Source: Rhizobium sp. Root274 (GTDB lineage Bacteria; Pseudomonadota; Alphaproteobacteria; Rhizobiales; Rhizobiaceae). From it: a stretch of 64,000 nt of DNA. This document shows positions 1 to 12,101 of the stretch, in pieces. The position numbers and the translations under genes are program-made. The DNA is taken from assembly GCF_001429245.1 (NCBI RefSeq), contig NZ_LMJE01000009.1:251832-315831 (forward strand). Reading direction: 5' to 3'. The first letter of the stretch is position 1. Every line of letters starts with the position of its first letter. A model generated the notes under the pieces. The model was not told where the DNA came from. It saw only the letters and a list, made by a program, of their open reading frames with translations, and did no database searches.

Positions 1-417
1 CATGATCACTTCAAGCGTCGACTTGCCCGGAACCTGCGGATGCAGTTCGACCGGGATGCCGCGGCCGTTGTCGGTCACGGTAAGGAAGCCCTGCGCATCG
101 AGATGCACGTCGATGAAATTGGCATGGCCGGCCACCGCTTCGTCCATCGAGTTGTCGATGACTTCGGCAAAGAGGTGGTGCAGCGCCTTTTCATCGGTGC
201 CGCCAATATACATCCCCGGACGCATCCGGACCGGCTCCAGGCCTTCGAGCACCCGGATGGAGGACGCGCCGTATTCGTCGCCAGAGGATGTGGCAGCCGG
301 TGAAGCCGGTGCCGAGGCCGGCGGAGCAGGGCGCGCGACACGCGCCGGCGCCGCCACAGGTTCAGCATCAACCTTGGTCGGGATCGGCATTGCCGAAAAG
401 AGATCGTTGTCGTCCAT
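1..417 (-). CDS. parE: DNA topoisomerase IV subunit B, N-terminal part (cut by window edge)
   Basis: First 139 residues of a GHKL-ATPase type II topoisomerase subunit; the rest lies left of the window. After a roughly 45-residue Ala/Pro-rich leader, the Bergerat ATP-binding fold begins. The N-box Asn lies in [10 protein letters not shown] (about residue 89) and the G1 box is DNGRGIP (116-122). The wording [15 protein letters not shown] and the single ALHHL block resemble ParE more than GyrB, which is why topoisomerase IV is called. ParE with ParC decatenates daughter chromosomes. It is divergent from the hydrolase gene that starts at 634. The start is the first ATG before the leader. The ParE versus GyrB choice is from motif wording only. 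Confidence 0.88.
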   Translation of the reverse strand, partial: MDDNDLFSAMPIPTKVDAEPVAAPARVARPAPPASAPASPAATSSGDEYGASSIRVLEGLEPVRMRPGMYIGGTDEKALHHLFAEVIDNSMDEAVAGHANFIDVHLDAQGFLTVTDNGRGIPVELHPQVPGKSTLEVIM

Positions 418-633
418 GGCGTCGTTCGATACTCTGTTGATGATCAAGCCGGTTTGTCGGCACCTTCAGAACGCCGCTGCACCTGGCTGATCGCGTCTGC
501 GAATCGGTCGGATTGTGCCAGAAAGGCAGGGCAGGCGCGAAGGGCCAGACAGCCGGCGCATGTTGAATTCGGGCCAGCTTTGCGTGGCGCATTTCGCGAA
601 GGCAAGCGTGAGCCGAGAGGAAACCCATCTTCC

Positions 634-1515
634 ATGCAGATGTCCACAGCTCATTTCCGCACTGCGGCGATTTCCTGCGTTCTCTTTCCGTTTCTGTTTA
701 TGGCAAACGTCCATGCCGAAGCTCTGGCGCCTTACAAGGATGATCTTTTCTCCGCCCAGACTGTTCTTGAAACCGCCGATGGCGGAGATTTTACCCGCAT
801 CGATTATGACGAGATGCGCGACATCAACGGTCGCGACAGTATTCCTGAACGGCGCGTAAAGGATGTCTACGTGTCGCTCAAGGTTCGACGAGTGCAGGAG
901 AACCAGACGCTGCCGCTTGCAGCGGGGCCGCTCGACTTGGCGCGGGTTGGCAAAGACAGCGGTCAGGCCTTCACCGTAATCTTTATTCACGGCCGGGGAG
1001 GGGATCGCCGGCTTGGAATGAACGACATCACCTTCGGCGGCAATTTCAATCGCCTGAAGAACCTCGCCGCCAACAATGGCGGGACCTATTACGCACCCTC
1101 TGTCCAAAGCTTCGACGAGACCGGGGTCGCCGAGATAGCAGGCCTGATCGAGCATGCCTCCACTCAGTCGGGCGGCCGACCGGTCGTGCTCGCCTGTGCC
1201 TCCATGGGAAGCTTCATATGCTGGGGCATTTCGCGCGATGCGAAGGCCGTCAGCCATCTCTCCGGCATGGCGATCCTCGGTGGCGCGCCCGATCCGGAAT
1301 TGCCGAAATCGGTTGCCGCCAAGGCGAAACTGCCGATCTGGTTCACCCATGGCAGCAGAGACAGCGTCTACGCCGCCAATGACCAGATTGCGATTTACCG
1401 GACATTGCGCAAGGCCGGCGAGCCTGTGCGCTTTACGCTGTATGAAACGGGCTCGCACGGGACACCGGTGCGCATGTCGGACTGGCGCACCATCCTCAAC
1501 TGGCTCCTGCAATAG
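634..1515 (+). CDS. Secreted alpha/beta hydrolase
   Basis: A 293-residue alpha/beta hydrolase with a likely signal peptide (about residues 1-28, hydrophobic core followed by VHA-EA), so probably periplasmic. Catalytic triad candidates are Ser190 in ACASMGS, Asp243 in HGSRDSV and His275 in GSHGTP, in the usual order. The oxyanion-side motif FIHGRGGD lies at about 117-124. The nucleophile elbow is A-x-S-x-G rather than G-x-S-x-G. Substrate is unknown; esterase or thioesterase activity is possible. The open frame extends upstream to 454, but the ATG at 634 places the signal peptide at the N-terminus; an ATG at 640 is also possible. Confidence 0.8.
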   Translation: MQMSTAHFRTAAISCVLFPFLFMANVHAEALAPYKDDLFSAQTVLETADGGDFTRIDYDEMRDINGRDSIPERRVKDVYVSLKVRRVQENQTLPLAAGPLDLARVGKDSGQAFTVIFIHGRGGDRRLGMNDITFGGNFNRLKNLAANNGGTYYAPSVQSFDETGVAEIAGLIEHASTQSGGRPVVLACASMGSFICWGISRDAKAVSHLSGMAILGGAPDPELPKSVAAKAKLPIWFTHGSRDSVYAANDQIAIYRTLRKAGEPVRFTLYETGSHGTPVRMSDWRTILNWLLQ

Positions 1516-1689
1516 CGGGACAGCACGGCATTTCGGCGGTCAGCTAGCCCGCGTTCTGCTGAAGACTCCGGCAAGTGAGGTTCACATTTTCACCATGTCG
1601 CCCGTTAATGCGGCCTATTTTGCGGTGCAATCTTTCCTTTCATCCTCAGATTTGCTAGTCCCCGATGAAACGCAGGGGCTTGAAAACAC

Positions 1690-2460
1690 ATGACACCGGA
1701 TGTTCGTCCGCTCGTCGCGGGCAATTGGAAAATGAACGGAACGCGGGCGTCGCTCGACCAGATCAAGGCGATCGCAGAAGGCGTGCAGGGGCCGCTGGCC
1801 GAAAAGGTTGAAACCCTGATCTGCCCGCCCGCCACGCTTCTCTATGTCGCGACCGCGCTTTGCACCGACAGTCCGCTGCAGATCGGTGCCCAGGACTGCC
1901 ATCAGAACGCGTCTGGCGCTCATACCGGCGACATCTCGGCTGAAATGATCGCCGACTGCTTCGGCACCCATGTGATCGTCGGCCATTCAGAGCGCCGGAC
2001 CGATCACGCGGAGACTGACCATTTGGTGCGCGCCAAGGCGGAAGCTGCCTATGCTGCAGATCTGACGGCTGTCATCTGCATTGGCGAGACGGCGGACGAG
2101 CGCAAGTCCGGCCAGACGCTGGATATCCTGAAGCGCCAGTTGGCCGGCTCGGTTCCGGATGGCGCGAAGGCCGAGCGTACGGTCATCGCCTATGAACCCG
2201 TTTGGGCAATTGGAACGGGCCTGACCCCGACAACGGCCGATGTGGCCGAAGCCCATGCTTTCATGCGGGGCGAGTTGGTGAAGCGCTTTGGTACCGAGGG
2301 CAAGGCGATGCGCCTGCTGTATGGTGGCTCCGTGAAGCCTTCCAACGCGCGCGAACTGATGGCTGTCGAGAATGTCGATGGTGCCCTCATCGGCGGTGCG
2401 AGCTTGAAGGCATCGGACTTCCTCGCCATATACCGTGTCTATGAGGAACTCACCGCCTGA
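1690..2460 (+). CDS. tpiA: Triosephosphate isomerase
   Basis: Interconverts dihydroxyacetone phosphate and glyceraldehyde 3-phosphate in glycolysis and gluconeogenesis. The 256-residue TIM barrel has all hallmark motifs: GNWKMNG with Asn12 and Lys14, catalytic His99 in VGHSERR, catalytic Glu169 in [11 protein letters not shown] with the loop-6 hinge following, and the phosphate-binding LLYGGSV and ALIGGASL near the C-terminus. Length is normal for the family. It is followed after about 107 bp by secG on the same strand. Confidence 0.98.
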   Translation: MTPDVRPLVAGNWKMNGTRASLDQIKAIAEGVQGPLAEKVETLICPPATLLYVATALCTDSPLQIGAQDCHQNASGAHTGDISAEMIADCFGTHVIVGHSERRTDHAETDHLVRAKAEAAYAADLTAVICIGETADERKSGQTLDILKRQLAGSVPDGAKAERTVIAYEPVWAIGTGLTPTTADVAEAHAFMRGELVKRFGTEGKAMRLLYGGSVKPSNARELMAVENVDGALIGGASLKASDFLAIYRVYEELTA

Positions 2461-2567
2461 GGCCGAAAGGTTGAAAAGCGTGGAAGGGGCTTTCAAAGCC
2501 CGCTTCTCTCATGTAAAGACCCGCCAACCTCATTGATTTTGCCCGTCTCGGGCAGGATGGACATTCC

Positions 2568-2966
2568 ATGCAGACCGTATTGCTCGTTATCTACCTCATG
2601 GTCGTCGTCGCCCTGATCGGCGTCGTCCTCATCCAGCGCTCGGAAGGCGGCGGTCTCGGTATCGGTGGCGGTTCCGGCTTCATGTCGGCTCGCGGCACGG
2701 CCAATGCCCTGACCCGCACGACGGCGATCCTGGCAACCCTCTTCTTTGCCATCTCGCTGGCACTCGGCATCCTCGCCCGCTACGAATCAAAGCCGACCGA
2801 TATCCTTGATCGGATCCCGGCCGCCAATGGTACGACCCAGGGCGGTGGCAGCGTTCTCGACCAGCTTCCGGGTGCTGCTGCACCTGCGACCCAGGCTCCG
2901 GCGACGACGACGCCTGCTGCGCCGGCACCGGCCCCTGCAGATCCGAACGCTGTTCCGAACAACTGA
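2568..2966 (+). CDS. secG: Preprotein translocase subunit SecG
   Basis: Small auxiliary subunit of the SecYEG protein-export channel in the inner membrane. The 132-residue protein has two membrane segments (about 3-22 and 50-72) separated by the conserved cytoplasmic loop QRSEGGGLGIGGG. A Gly-rich SARGTANALTRTT segment precedes the second helix. The C-terminal 50 residues are an Ala/Pro/Thr-rich low-complexity tail, as in other alphaproteobacterial SecG proteins. A strong terminator hairpin follows at 2987-3019. The position between tpiA and pyrG is common in this group. Confidence 0.95.
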   Translation: MQTVLLVIYLMVVVALIGVVLIQRSEGGGLGIGGGSGFMSARGTANALTRTTAILATLFFAISLALGILARYESKPTDILDRIPAANGTTQGGGSVLDQLPGAAAPATQAPATTTPAAPAPAPADPNAVPNN

Positions 2967-2986
2967 TCGGACCGCATCTCATCGCT

Positions 2987-3019
2987 CCGGCGGGCTCCAG
3001 GGTCCGCCGGTTTTCTTTT
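2987..3019 (+). terminator. Rho-independent terminator after secG
   Basis: Perfect 7-bp inverted repeat CCGGCGG (2987-2993) and CCGCCGG (3004-3010) followed directly by TTTTCTTTT. Lies 21 bp after the secG stop, on the same strand. Confidence 0.85.
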
Positions 3020-3057
3020 GTCTGCATTCCGCCGCCGCCCATGAAAATTGTGCGTGA

Positions 3058-4737
<1,680 letters not shown>

Positions 4738-4763
4738 GAGATCAGCCTGACGATCGAAACAAG

Positions 4764-4788
4764 GACCCGGCCATGTGCCGGGTCTTTT
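4764..4788 (+). terminator. Rho-independent terminator after pyrG
   Basis: 8-bp perfect stem GACCCGGC (4764-4771) and GCCGGGTC (4777-4784), loop CATGT, then TTTT. Separates pyrG from the convergent moeA operon. Confidence 0.88.
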
Positions 4789-4836
4789 CGTTTGGTCTCT
4801 GCTGGTGGGTTTGTGAAGGTCGGAGCGATGGCCAGA

Positions 4837-6051
4837 TCAAGGCCGCAGCAGCATGACCGGCACGAGGTCTCCGGCATCGACTTCAGGAGCGTTTGGAGGC
4901 CGAACGATCAGGCAGTCGGACTGAGAAAAGATCCGCATCATTGACGAATCCTGTTTGCCGAAGCTCGTGACCTGGAGCGCTCCGTCAGTCCCAAAGGTCA
5001 GGCTGGCGCGAACATAATCCTGCCGCTTGTCATTGGCGGCCAACCCCGCCGTCAGTCGCGCCTGCCGCATGCGATCAGGCGGCGAGCGATGACCGAGACG
5101 GCACAGCAGCGGCTCCAGGAAGAGCAGCCCGCATACGAGGCTGGAGATCGGGTTCCCGGGAAGTCCCAGCACCTGCATGTCGCCAAGTTTGCCGACCATC
5201 AGCGGCTTTCCCGGTCGCATGGCAATCCGCCAGAAATCGAGTTCCATGCCGGCGGAGATCAACGTCGACTGAACGAGATCGTGGTCGCCGACGGATGCGC
5301 CCCCTAACGTCACCAAAACGTCCGCACCGCTGCCCCGCGCGCCTTCGACAGTTGAAAGCAGCGTCGGGCGGTCATCGGGCACGATGCCGAGATCGATGAC
5401 ATCAGCGCCGTTGTCTCTTGCGAGTGCGGCAATCCCGAAGGTGTTGGAACCGATGATCTGGCTCGGGCCTGGCACAGTACCCGGTGAAACCAGTTCGTCG
5501 CCGGTGGCGAGGATCGCGATGCGCGGACGGCGGAAGACGGTGAGGCGACTATGGTTCATCGCCGCAGCCAGTGTCAGATGGCTGAAGTCGAGACGGGTGC
5601 CAGCGGAAAGTGAAACATCGCCTTCGGCGAAGTCCTGTCCTCTCGGGCGAATGTGGCGACCATGCGTGACAGGGAAGGTGGTCCGGATACGCACATCGTC
5701 AAGCTTCTCGGCGTCTTCCTGCAGGAGGACGCTGTCTGAACCCTCCGGCACGGGCGCGCCGGTGAAGATACGTACCGCCTCGCCCATGCCGACGTTTCCC
5801 GCAAAGGCATGCCCGGCTGCCGACTCGCCGATCACCGTCAGTACCGCTCCAACCTCTGCGGCGTCCTCTGCGCGAAGCGCATAGCCATCCATCGCCGAGG
5901 CGTTGAAAGGTGGCTGGGTCAGCCGCGCAGCGAGGTCAGCGGCGAGAACCCGCCCGTTCGCATCGTGGAGCAGCACCTCTTCCGCCTCGGCAATCGGAAG
6001 CGCTCCGCCGAGAAGCCGCGCCAGTGCATCTTCAACCGGCAGAAGCGACAT
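4837..6051 (-). CDS. moeA: Molybdopterin molybdenumtransferase MoeA
   Basis: Inserts molybdate into adenylated molybdopterin in molybdenum cofactor synthesis. The 404-residue protein has the MoeA N-terminal region (NASAMDGYAL), the central MoCF-binding domain with ATGDELV and TLGGASVGDHD, and LPGNPISS followed by the C-terminal beta-barrel domain. Its start overlaps the moaC stop by one base (TGATG), so the two are translationally coupled. It is the last gene of the minus-strand group trpD-trpC-moaC-moeA and is convergent with pyrG. Confidence 0.96.
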   Translation of the reverse strand: MSLLPVEDALARLLGGALPIAEAEEVLLHDANGRVLAADLAARLTQPPFNASAMDGYALRAEDAAEVGAVLTVIGESAAGHAFAGNVGMGEAVRIFTGAPVPEGSDSVLLQEDAEKLDDVRIRTTFPVTHGRHIRPRGQDFAEGDVSLSAGTRLDFSHLTLAAAMNHSRLTVFRRPRIAILATGDELVSPGTVPGPSQIIGSNTFGIAALARDNGADVIDLGIVPDDRPTLLSTVEGARGSGADVLVTLGGASVGDHDLVQSTLISAGMELDFWRIAMRPGKPLMVGKLGDMQVLGLPGNPISSLVCGLLFLEPLLCRLGHRSPPDRMRQARLTAGLAANDKRQDYVRASLTFGTDGALQVTSFGKQDSSMMRIFSQSDCLIVRPPNAPEVDAGDLVPVMLLRP

Positions 6052-6548
6052 CAGCCCCGCTCCGGATGGCGGAAGTCACCGGACTTGCCGCCGCTTTTTT
6101 CCAACACGCGGATGCCGCCGATTTCCATCGTCTTGTCGACGGCTTTCGCCATGTCGTAGATGGTGAGACAGGTGACAGAGACGGCAGTCAGTGCCTCCAT
6201 CTCGACGCCTGTCCTGCCGGTGAGCTTGACGGTCGCCTCGACACGAAGACCGGGAAGTTCTGGATCTTCGGTGATGTCGACGGTAACCTTCGACAGCATC
6301 AGCGGATGGCAGAGTGGAATGAGGCTGGCCGTCTGCTTTGCCGCCATGATCCCGGCGATCCGCGCTGTCCCGATCACGTCGCCCTTCTTGGCGTTACCCT
6401 CAAGGATCGTCGTCAGCGTCTCCGGCTTCATCTTCACGAAGCCTTCGGCGACGGCCACCCGCACCGTGTCGTCCTTGCCCGAGACATCGACCATATGCGC
6501 CTCGCCGGAGGCGCCGATATGCGTGAGGCCTGGGGATGCGGCGGTCAT
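6051..6548 (-). CDS. moaC: Cyclic pyranopterin monophosphate synthase
   Basis: Converts the MoaA product to cyclic pyranopterin monophosphate, an early molybdenum cofactor step. The 165-residue protein matches family length and has the conserved active-site blocks [20 protein letters not shown] and [10 protein letters not shown]. Its start overlaps the trpC stop by 4 bp (ATGA) and its stop overlaps the moeA start, so it is tightly coupled on both sides. Joining of tryptophan and Mo-cofactor genes in one operon is seen in other rhizobia; no functional link is implied. Confidence 0.97.
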   Translation of the reverse strand: MTAASPGLTHIGASGEAHMVDVSGKDDTVRVAVAEGFVKMKPETLTTILEGNAKKGDVIGTARIAGIMAAKQTASLIPLCHPLMLSKVTVDITEDPELPGLRVEATVKLTGRTGVEMEALTAVSVTCLTIYDMAKAVDKTMEIGGIRVLEKSGGKSGDFRHPERG

Positions 6549-7360
6549 TCCGCCGCCAGCGCGCCGGACTTGCCGGTCAACAGCATGCGGGTTGCAGCCG
6601 AGACATCGTCCTGGCGCATGAGGCTTTCGCCCACGAGGAAGGTCGTGATCCCGGATGTCTCAAGCCGCTGGCAGTCTTCGAAGGTGAAAATGCCGCTTTC
6701 GCCGACAAGCAGCCTGTCCGCAGGCACCATGGCCGCCAATTCCTCGCTGACGCTGAGGCTGACCTCGAAGGTGCGCAAATTGCGGTTATTGATGCCGACA
6801 AGCGGTGACTTGAGTTTCAGAGCCCGCTCCATCTCCTCCGCGTCATGCACCTCGATCAGCACATCCATGCCCAGTTCGAATGCGACAGCTTCCAGATCGG
6901 CGGCTTCTCCGTCAGACAGCGAGGCCATGATCAACAGGATGCAATCACCACCCCAGGCGCGCGCCTCATAGACCTGATAGGCGTCGAACATGAAGTCCTT
7001 GCGCAAGGCCGGAAGCGAACAGGCCTTGCGGGCCGCCGTCAGGAAGTCTGGCGCGCCTTGGAAGCTCGGCGTGTCCGTCAGCACGGAGAGGCAGGCAGCA
7101 CCTCCGGCTTCATAGGCGGCCGCAAGTGCCGGCGGATCGAAATCGGGACGGATGAGACCCTTGGAGGGGCTCGCCTTCTTGATCTCGGCGATCAGCCCGA
7201 AGCGGCCTTCGTCCCGCGCCTCGATCAGGGAACGATGAAAACCGCGCGGCGCCTCCTCGGCGGCGATGCGGTCCTTGAGTTCAGACAACGAGACGGCGGC
7301 CTTGGCTGCTGCAATTTCTTCCCGCTTGTAGGTTTCGATGCGCTTCAGGATGTCGGTCAT
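6545..7360 (-). CDS. trpC: Indole-3-glycerol phosphate synthase
   Basis: Ring closure of CdRP to indole-3-glycerol phosphate in tryptophan synthesis. The 271-residue TIM-barrel enzyme has the substrate-binding motif KKASPSKG, the LRKDFM lysine, GINNRNL and the phosphate site GESGI. It is a monofunctional TrpC with no fused TrpF. It follows trpD after 10 bp and runs into moaC with an ATGA overlap. Confidence 0.97.
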   Translation of the reverse strand: MTDILKRIETYKREEIAAAKAAVSLSELKDRIAAEEAPRGFHRSLIEARDEGRFGLIAEIKKASPSKGLIRPDFDPPALAAAYEAGGAACLSVLTDTPSFQGAPDFLTAARKACSLPALRKDFMFDAYQVYEARAWGGDCILLIMASLSDGEAADLEAVAFELGMDVLIEVHDAEEMERALKLKSPLVGINNRNLRTFEVSLSVSEELAAMVPADRLLVGESGIFTFEDCQRLETSGITTFLVGESLMRQDDVSAATRMLLTGKSGALAAE

Positions 7361-7370
7361 GATGGCAAGC

Positions 7371-8393
7371 TTAGTCCTGAGTGGCGGAATTGGAAATGGC
7401 GATCAGCTTCTCCAGCGCCCGGGCAGCACTGCCGCTGTCCAGCGACTGGCTGGCGAGGTGCATGCCTTCGGTCACATCCTTCGCCTTGCCGGCAACGATC
7501 AAAGAGGCTGCGGCATTGCAGAGCGCCACATCCCGATAGGCCGTCTTCGCGCCGCCGAGCACGTCGCGGAGAGCCGCAGCATTCACGGCGCCATCTCCGC
7601 CGCGAATGGCATCAAGCGTTACAGTTTCGACGCCGAAATCCGACGGCGTCAGTTCGAAGGTCGAGATCTCACCATCTTTCAGCGCAGCGACCAGGGACGG
7701 CCCCGTATTCGTCAGCTCATCAAGGCCGTTCCCGTGCACGACCCAGGCGCTTGTCAGACCGAGATCGCGAAGAGCCTCCGCGCCCGGCACCAGCCATTCG
7801 GGCGAATAGACCCCGAAGAGCTGTTTCTTGACGCGCGCAGGGCTCGAAAGCGGGCCAACAATGTTGAAGATCGTCCGGGCACCAAGTTCGACACGTGCCG
7901 AACCGACATGGCGCATGGCCGGATGGTGCAACTGAGCGAACATGAAGCCGATCCCGGCCTCGCGTATGCAGCGGGAAATGGTCTGGGGATCGATATCGAG
8001 CTTCACCCCGAGCTGGGACAGCGCATCGGCCGTACCGGATTTGGAGCTCAGCGCCCGGTTGCCGTGCTTGGCAACCGGCACCCCGGCACCGGCCACGATG
8101 ATCGCGGCAAGCGTCGAGATGTTATAGGTATTGGTTCCGTCGCCGCCGGTCCCGACAATGTCGATGGCATCCTCGGGCGCGTCGACCACGACCATCTTCT
8201 GGCGCATGATCGAAACGGCTCCGGCGATTTCGTCGACGGTTTCGCCACGCACGCGCAGGCCCATCAGGAAGCCGCCAACCTGTGCCATGCTGGCTTCGCC
8301 GGACATCAGGATCTCGAACGCATCGCTGGCCTCCTGACGGGTCAGAGGCTGGCGGCTCGCGATCTTCGCGATGAAGGGTTTCAACCCGGACAT
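7371..8393 (-). CDS. trpD: Anthranilate phosphoribosyltransferase
   Basis: Transfers phosphoribose from PRPP to anthranilate in tryptophan synthesis. The 340-residue protein contains the Gly-rich PRPP loop [14 protein letters not shown], the anthranilate site [15 protein letters not shown] and [10 protein letters not shown]. It is a stand-alone TrpD, not fused to TrpG. It lies 25 bp downstream of the SurA/PpiD-like gene and 10 bp upstream of trpC, consistent with a single minus-strand operon. Confidence 0.97.
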   Translation of the reverse strand: MSGLKPFIAKIASRQPLTRQEASDAFEILMSGEASMAQVGGFLMGLRVRGETVDEIAGAVSIMRQKMVVVDAPEDAIDIVGTGGDGTNTYNISTLAAIIVAGAGVPVAKHGNRALSSKSGTADALSQLGVKLDIDPQTISRCIREAGIGFMFAQLHHPAMRHVGSARVELGARTIFNIVGPLSSPARVKKQLFGVYSPEWLVPGAEALRDLGLTSAWVVHGNGLDELTNTGPSLVAALKDGEISTFELTPSDFGVETVTLDAIRGGDGAVNAAALRDVLGGAKTAYRDVALCNAAASLIVAGKAKDVTEGMHLASQSLDSGSAARALEKLIAISNSATQD

Positions 8394-8418
8394 GGACGTG
8401 CTCCCCCTGACGTCGGCG

Positions 8419-10308
8419 TTAGCGAACGATGGCCTGCTGGGCCAGCGCCTGATTGAACGTCACGCCGTATTGCGCCTGCAACTGGCTGACCATCTGGTCG
8501 AGGATGTCGTCGCCGGCCGCATTGGCCATCGAGACGATCTGCTCGTCCTCGTTGCTCAGTACGCCGCCGGCTGCCTGATCGCGGACTGCGGTAACGCTCA
8601 GCAGGATCTGGGTTGCCGGGTCGCCGCCCGATGCGGTCGTGACCGTTCCTTCGGGACCGCTAAAGGCGGCGGTTATGGCTGCGGCACCAAGGACTGCATC
8701 TTCCATACGGCGGCTGATGCCGGCCTTGCTTTCGACGGCAAGGCCGAGTTCGCTTGCGATGTCTTCCAGCTTGCCGCCATCAGCGACGCGCTTGCGCAGG
8801 CTCTCAGCCTTGGCGCCCAATGCAATCCGCTGCTGCTCTGCCGTCCAGTCAGCAACAGCCTTTTCACGCACTTCCGCCAGTTCACGATCGCGTTCCGCCT
8901 TGATGTCCGTCACGTCGAACCAGATGTAACCGTTATTGCCGAGATTGACGGGAAGCGCTTCGACGCCGATGTCGGTGCGGAAAACCTCGGCCAGCAGCGC
9001 GTCACGCTCCGGAATGCCCGCCACTTCGGTTTCGCGCATGTCGAGCCCGCGGCGGTCGATATCGGTCACCATCGCACTCTTCAGCTTCAGCTGGTCGGCG
9101 GCTTCCTTGAGCGACGAGCCGCCGGCGCGCAGATCTTCGAACTGGTCGTGAACGGTCGTGATGTCGGCGACGGCGGCCGATTCGGCAAGCGCCTCCCTAA
9201 TCTCTTCCCGGACTTCGTCCAGGCTCCGGGTGCGGCCTTCCTTGATGTTGGTGATGCGCAGAATGACCGGGCCAAGCGCGCCTTCGACCACCGGCGTCGT
9301 GCCGCCCTCAGCCGTAACTGCAAAGGCCGCATCCGCCAGTGTGACATCCGGGAGCCGGTCCTTGGAGAAGTCGCCGAGCAGAACATCGCTCGCAGTCTTG
9401 CCCTGGTCGGTCACCAGCTGATCGAAACTCGTCCCCTTGGCGAGTTCCGCAGCGGCAGCGTCAGCCAGCTCGCGGGTTTCGAACGAAAGCTGCTCGATAG
9501 TGCGCGTGCCGGCGATCTCGTAAGTCGCCTTGCGACGCTCGTAATCGGCCTTGATCTGGTCTTCGGTGACGGCAGACTTGTCCGCGATATCGGCCGGTTC
9601 CAGTTTCACATAGGTGAAGCTGCGGAACTCAGGCGCCCGGTAACGCGACTTCGTCGTATCGAACCAGGCCTGCAGCGTTGCATCGTCTGGCGCCTTGATC
9701 GGATCGATATTGGCATTGGTCAGCAGCAGGTAATTGATGTCGCGGTTTTCGTAGCGATAGTCCTTGATCGCATCGACCAGCACCTTCGGCGCGACGAAAC
9801 CGTCAGCCGTCGCATCGACGATCTGGCTGCGGATGGCGACCTTTGAACGTTCGTTGATGTAGTCGTTCTCGCGCAGCCCCGAATTGCGCAAACGAGACGT
9901 AAACAGTGCCCGGTCGAAATTGCCGGCCGAGTTCTTGAACGCCGGGTCATCGGCAATCAACTGCGCCAGACGATCCTGCGAAAGGCCGAGATTCATGTCA
10001 ACGGCGAGCTGGTCGAGAGCAGCCCCTGCCGCGAGCTGGGAGAATACCTGGGATTCGACCCCGAAGGCTTTGGCCTGCTCGGTGGTCAGCTGGGTCCCGA
10101 AGCGCCTGCTGAGATCGGCCACCTGACGCTGATAGGCGAACGCGAAGTCCTGCGTCGAGACCGTCTGATCGCCCACGGCCACCACCGTATCGGAATTGCT
10201 GGTGAACAGCGAAGCCGAAACGCCCCACACGCCGAACGACGCCACCAGAAGCAGCAGCAGGATCTTGGCGAACAGGGTTTGGGAAACTTTTCTCAAAATG
10301 ACGAGCAT
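8419..10308 (-). CDS. ppiD: Membrane-anchored SurA/PpiD-like peptidyl-prolyl isomerase
   Basis: Inner-membrane-anchored periplasmic chaperone of the PpiD/SurA_N type, expected to help newly exported proteins fold. The 629-residue protein starts with a short cytoplasmic end and one membrane helix (about 12-34, rich in Leu and Val), then a SurA-like N-terminal region. A central parvulin-like region (about 265-375) and a long C-terminal helical domain with further PPIC-like repeats follow. The ATG at 10308 places the anchor at the N-terminus; the frame stays open to 10440. In E. coli PpiD the parvulin domain is inactive; whether this one is active cannot be judged. It precedes trpD by 25 bp. Confidence 0.85.
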   Translation of the reverse strand: MLVILRKVSQTLFAKILLLLLVASFGVWGVSASLFTSNSDTVVAVGDQTVSTQDFAFAYQRQVADLSRRFGTQLTTEQAKAFGVESQVFSQLAAGAALDQLAVDMNLGLSQDRLAQLIADDPAFKNSAGNFDRALFTSRLRNSGLRENDYINERSKVAIRSQIVDATADGFVAPKVLVDAIKDYRYENRDINYLLLTNANIDPIKAPDDATLQAWFDTTKSRYRAPEFRSFTYVKLEPADIADKSAVTEDQIKADYERRKATYEIAGTRTIEQLSFETRELADAAAAELAKGTSFDQLVTDQGKTASDVLLGDFSKDRLPDVTLADAAFAVTAEGGTTPVVEGALGPVILRITNIKEGRTRSLDEVREEIREALAESAAVADITTVHDQFEDLRAGGSSLKEAADQLKLKSAMVTDIDRRGLDMRETEVAGIPERDALLAEVFRTDIGVEALPVNLGNNGYIWFDVTDIKAERDRELAEVREKAVADWTAEQQRIALGAKAESLRKRVADGGKLEDIASELGLAVESKAGISRRMEDAVLGAAAITAAFSGPEGTVTTASGGDPATQILLSVTAVRDQAAGGVLSNEDEQIVSMANAAGDDILDQMVSQLQAQYGVTFNQALAQQAIVR

Positions 10309-10551
10309 CGGGACGCATGAACCTCTTGACTGATCTTCGCCTCGGGCGAAGCGGGTGGACTTCCTTAAATCAAAGATCGATGGAATTGAAGGCGTATCGG
10401 GCCGAAAAGAGGCGCGAAGCGCTTTCGCCCCCGATGGCACGGCAAAGTGATGAAGAGCACATGCCCGAAGAGCGAGATTTCAGGCATTCTGGCGGAGGCA
10501 GGGAGGCGATCCTCCGCGATGGACCGGCCGCGTCCACCTAAAACCGCGCAC

Positions 10552-10577
10552 AAAAAAAGGCCGGCGGTGTGCCGGCC
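10552..10577 (-). terminator. Rho-independent terminator after gltA
   Basis: On the minus strand a perfect 7-bp stem GGCCGGC/GCCGGCC with a 5-base loop is followed by seven T residues (As at 10552-10558 on the plus strand). It lies 28 bp beyond the gltA stop. Nothing else recognisable lies between it and the ppiD start at 10308. Confidence 0.92.
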
Positions 10578-10604
10578 CTTGATGTGTCAGGAGACGCTCT
10601 TCGA

Positions 10605-11894
10605 TCAGCGATCGGTGATCGGCTTGTAGTCGCGCTTCGGGGCGCCGGTGTAGAGCTGGCGCGGCCGGCCGATGCGCTGCTGCGGATCTTCGATCATTTC
10701 GTTCCACTGCGCGATCCAGCCGACGGTGCGGGCCAGCGCGAAAAGAACGGTGAACATGGTCGTCGGGAAGCCGAGCGCGCGCAACGTGATACCCGAATAG
10801 AAGTCGACATTCGGATAGAGCTTCTTCTCGATGAAGTAGGGGTCGTTGAGCGCGATCTTTTCGAGCTCGAGTGCCACCTTCATGAGCGGGTCGTCGCCGT
10901 GGCCGGTCGCTTCGAGGACCTCGTACATGGTCTTCTGCATGATCTTGGCGCGCGGATCGTAGTTCTTGTAGACCCGGTGACCGAAGCCCATCAGGCGGAA
11001 CGGGTCGTTCTTGTCCTTGGCCTTGGCGATGTATTCGGGAATGCGGTCGACCGAGCCGATTTCCATCAGCATGTTGAGCGCTGCTTCGTTAGCACCACCA
11101 TGGGCGGGGCCCCAGAGGCAGGCGATGCCAGCCGCGATGCAGGCGAACGGGTTGGCGCCCGAGGAGCCGGCAAGACGGACAGTCGATGTCGAGGCGTTCT
11201 GCTCGTGATCGGCATGCAGAATGAAGATGCGGTCCATGGCGCGGGCCAGAACCGGGTTCACCTTGTACTCTTCGCACGGCACGGCAAAGCACATGCGCAG
11301 GAAGTTCGACGCGTAATCGAGATCGTTCTTCGGATACACGAAGGGCTGGCCGACATGGTACTTGTAGGCCATCGCAGCGATCGTCGGCATCTTTGCGATC
11401 ATCCGCAGCGACGCGACCATGCGCTGATGCGGATCCGTGATGTCGGTGGAGTCGTGATAGAAAGCGGAGAGCGCGCCGACCGTACCAACCATGACGGCCA
11501 TCGGATGGGCGTCGCGGCGGTAGCCGGAGAAGAACTTGCTCATTTGCTCGTGCACCATGGTGTGGTGCGTGACGCGGTAGTCGAAGTCCTTCTTCTGTGC
11601 CGGCGTCGGCAGTTCGCCGTAAAGCAGCAGGTAGCAGACTTCCAGGAAGTCGCCCTTGTCGGCGAGTTGTTCGATCGGATAGCCGCGATGCAGCAGAATG
11701 CCTTCGTCGCCGTCGATATAGGTGATCTTGGACTCGCAGGACGCGGTGGAGGTGAAGCCCGGGTCATAGGTAAAGGCGCCGGTGTGCTTGTAAAGGGCAG
11801 CGATGTCGACAACGTCAGGGCCGATCGTGCCGCCCTTGACGCTCAATTCGACCGTCTTGTCCCCGAGTTTCAAAGAAGCGCTTTTGTCCGTCAT
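10605..11894 (-). CDS. gltA: Citrate synthase
   Basis: Condenses acetyl-CoA and oxaloacetate at entry to the TCA cycle. The 429-residue protein is a type II (Gram-negative, NADH-sensitive class) citrate synthase by length. Catalytic histidines are in HADHEQNAS and [12 protein letters not shown], and the catalytic Asp region is near VDFYSG. The ATG at 11894 ([13 protein letters not shown]) is chosen; the frame is open to 11930. It is monocistronic, ending in the terminator at 10552. Confidence 0.97.
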   Translation of the reverse strand: MTDKSASLKLGDKTVELSVKGGTIGPDVVDIAALYKHTGAFTYDPGFTSTASCESKITYIDGDEGILLHRGYPIEQLADKGDFLEVCYLLLYGELPTPAQKKDFDYRVTHHTMVHEQMSKFFSGYRRDAHPMAVMVGTVGALSAFYHDSTDITDPHQRMVASLRMIAKMPTIAAMAYKYHVGQPFVYPKNDLDYASNFLRMCFAVPCEEYKVNPVLARAMDRIFILHADHEQNASTSTVRLAGSSGANPFACIAAGIACLWGPAHGGANEAALNMLMEIGSVDRIPEYIAKAKDKNDPFRLMGFGHRVYKNYDPRAKIMQKTMYEVLEATGHGDDPLMKVALELEKIALNDPYFIEKKLYPNVDFYSGITLRALGFPTTMFTVLFALARTVGWIAQWNEMIEDPQQRIGRPRQLYTGAPKRDYKPITDR

Positions 11895-12101
11895 GCTAAT
11901 CCTCCGGAATTGGCGGGAAGGCGTCTCCAAAAAGCCGCCATCGGTGAAGCGTGTTGATGTAGCTATATGATACGGAAGTTAATGCCAAGCTATCCAAAGG
12001 GCAAATTGTGCGTTGCGAAAACAGCGACGATCGAACCGAACGGTTCTAATCGATTCAATGCAAGCAGGTCGGCTCCTGCGTCGCGAATTCACACGCTTTG
12101 A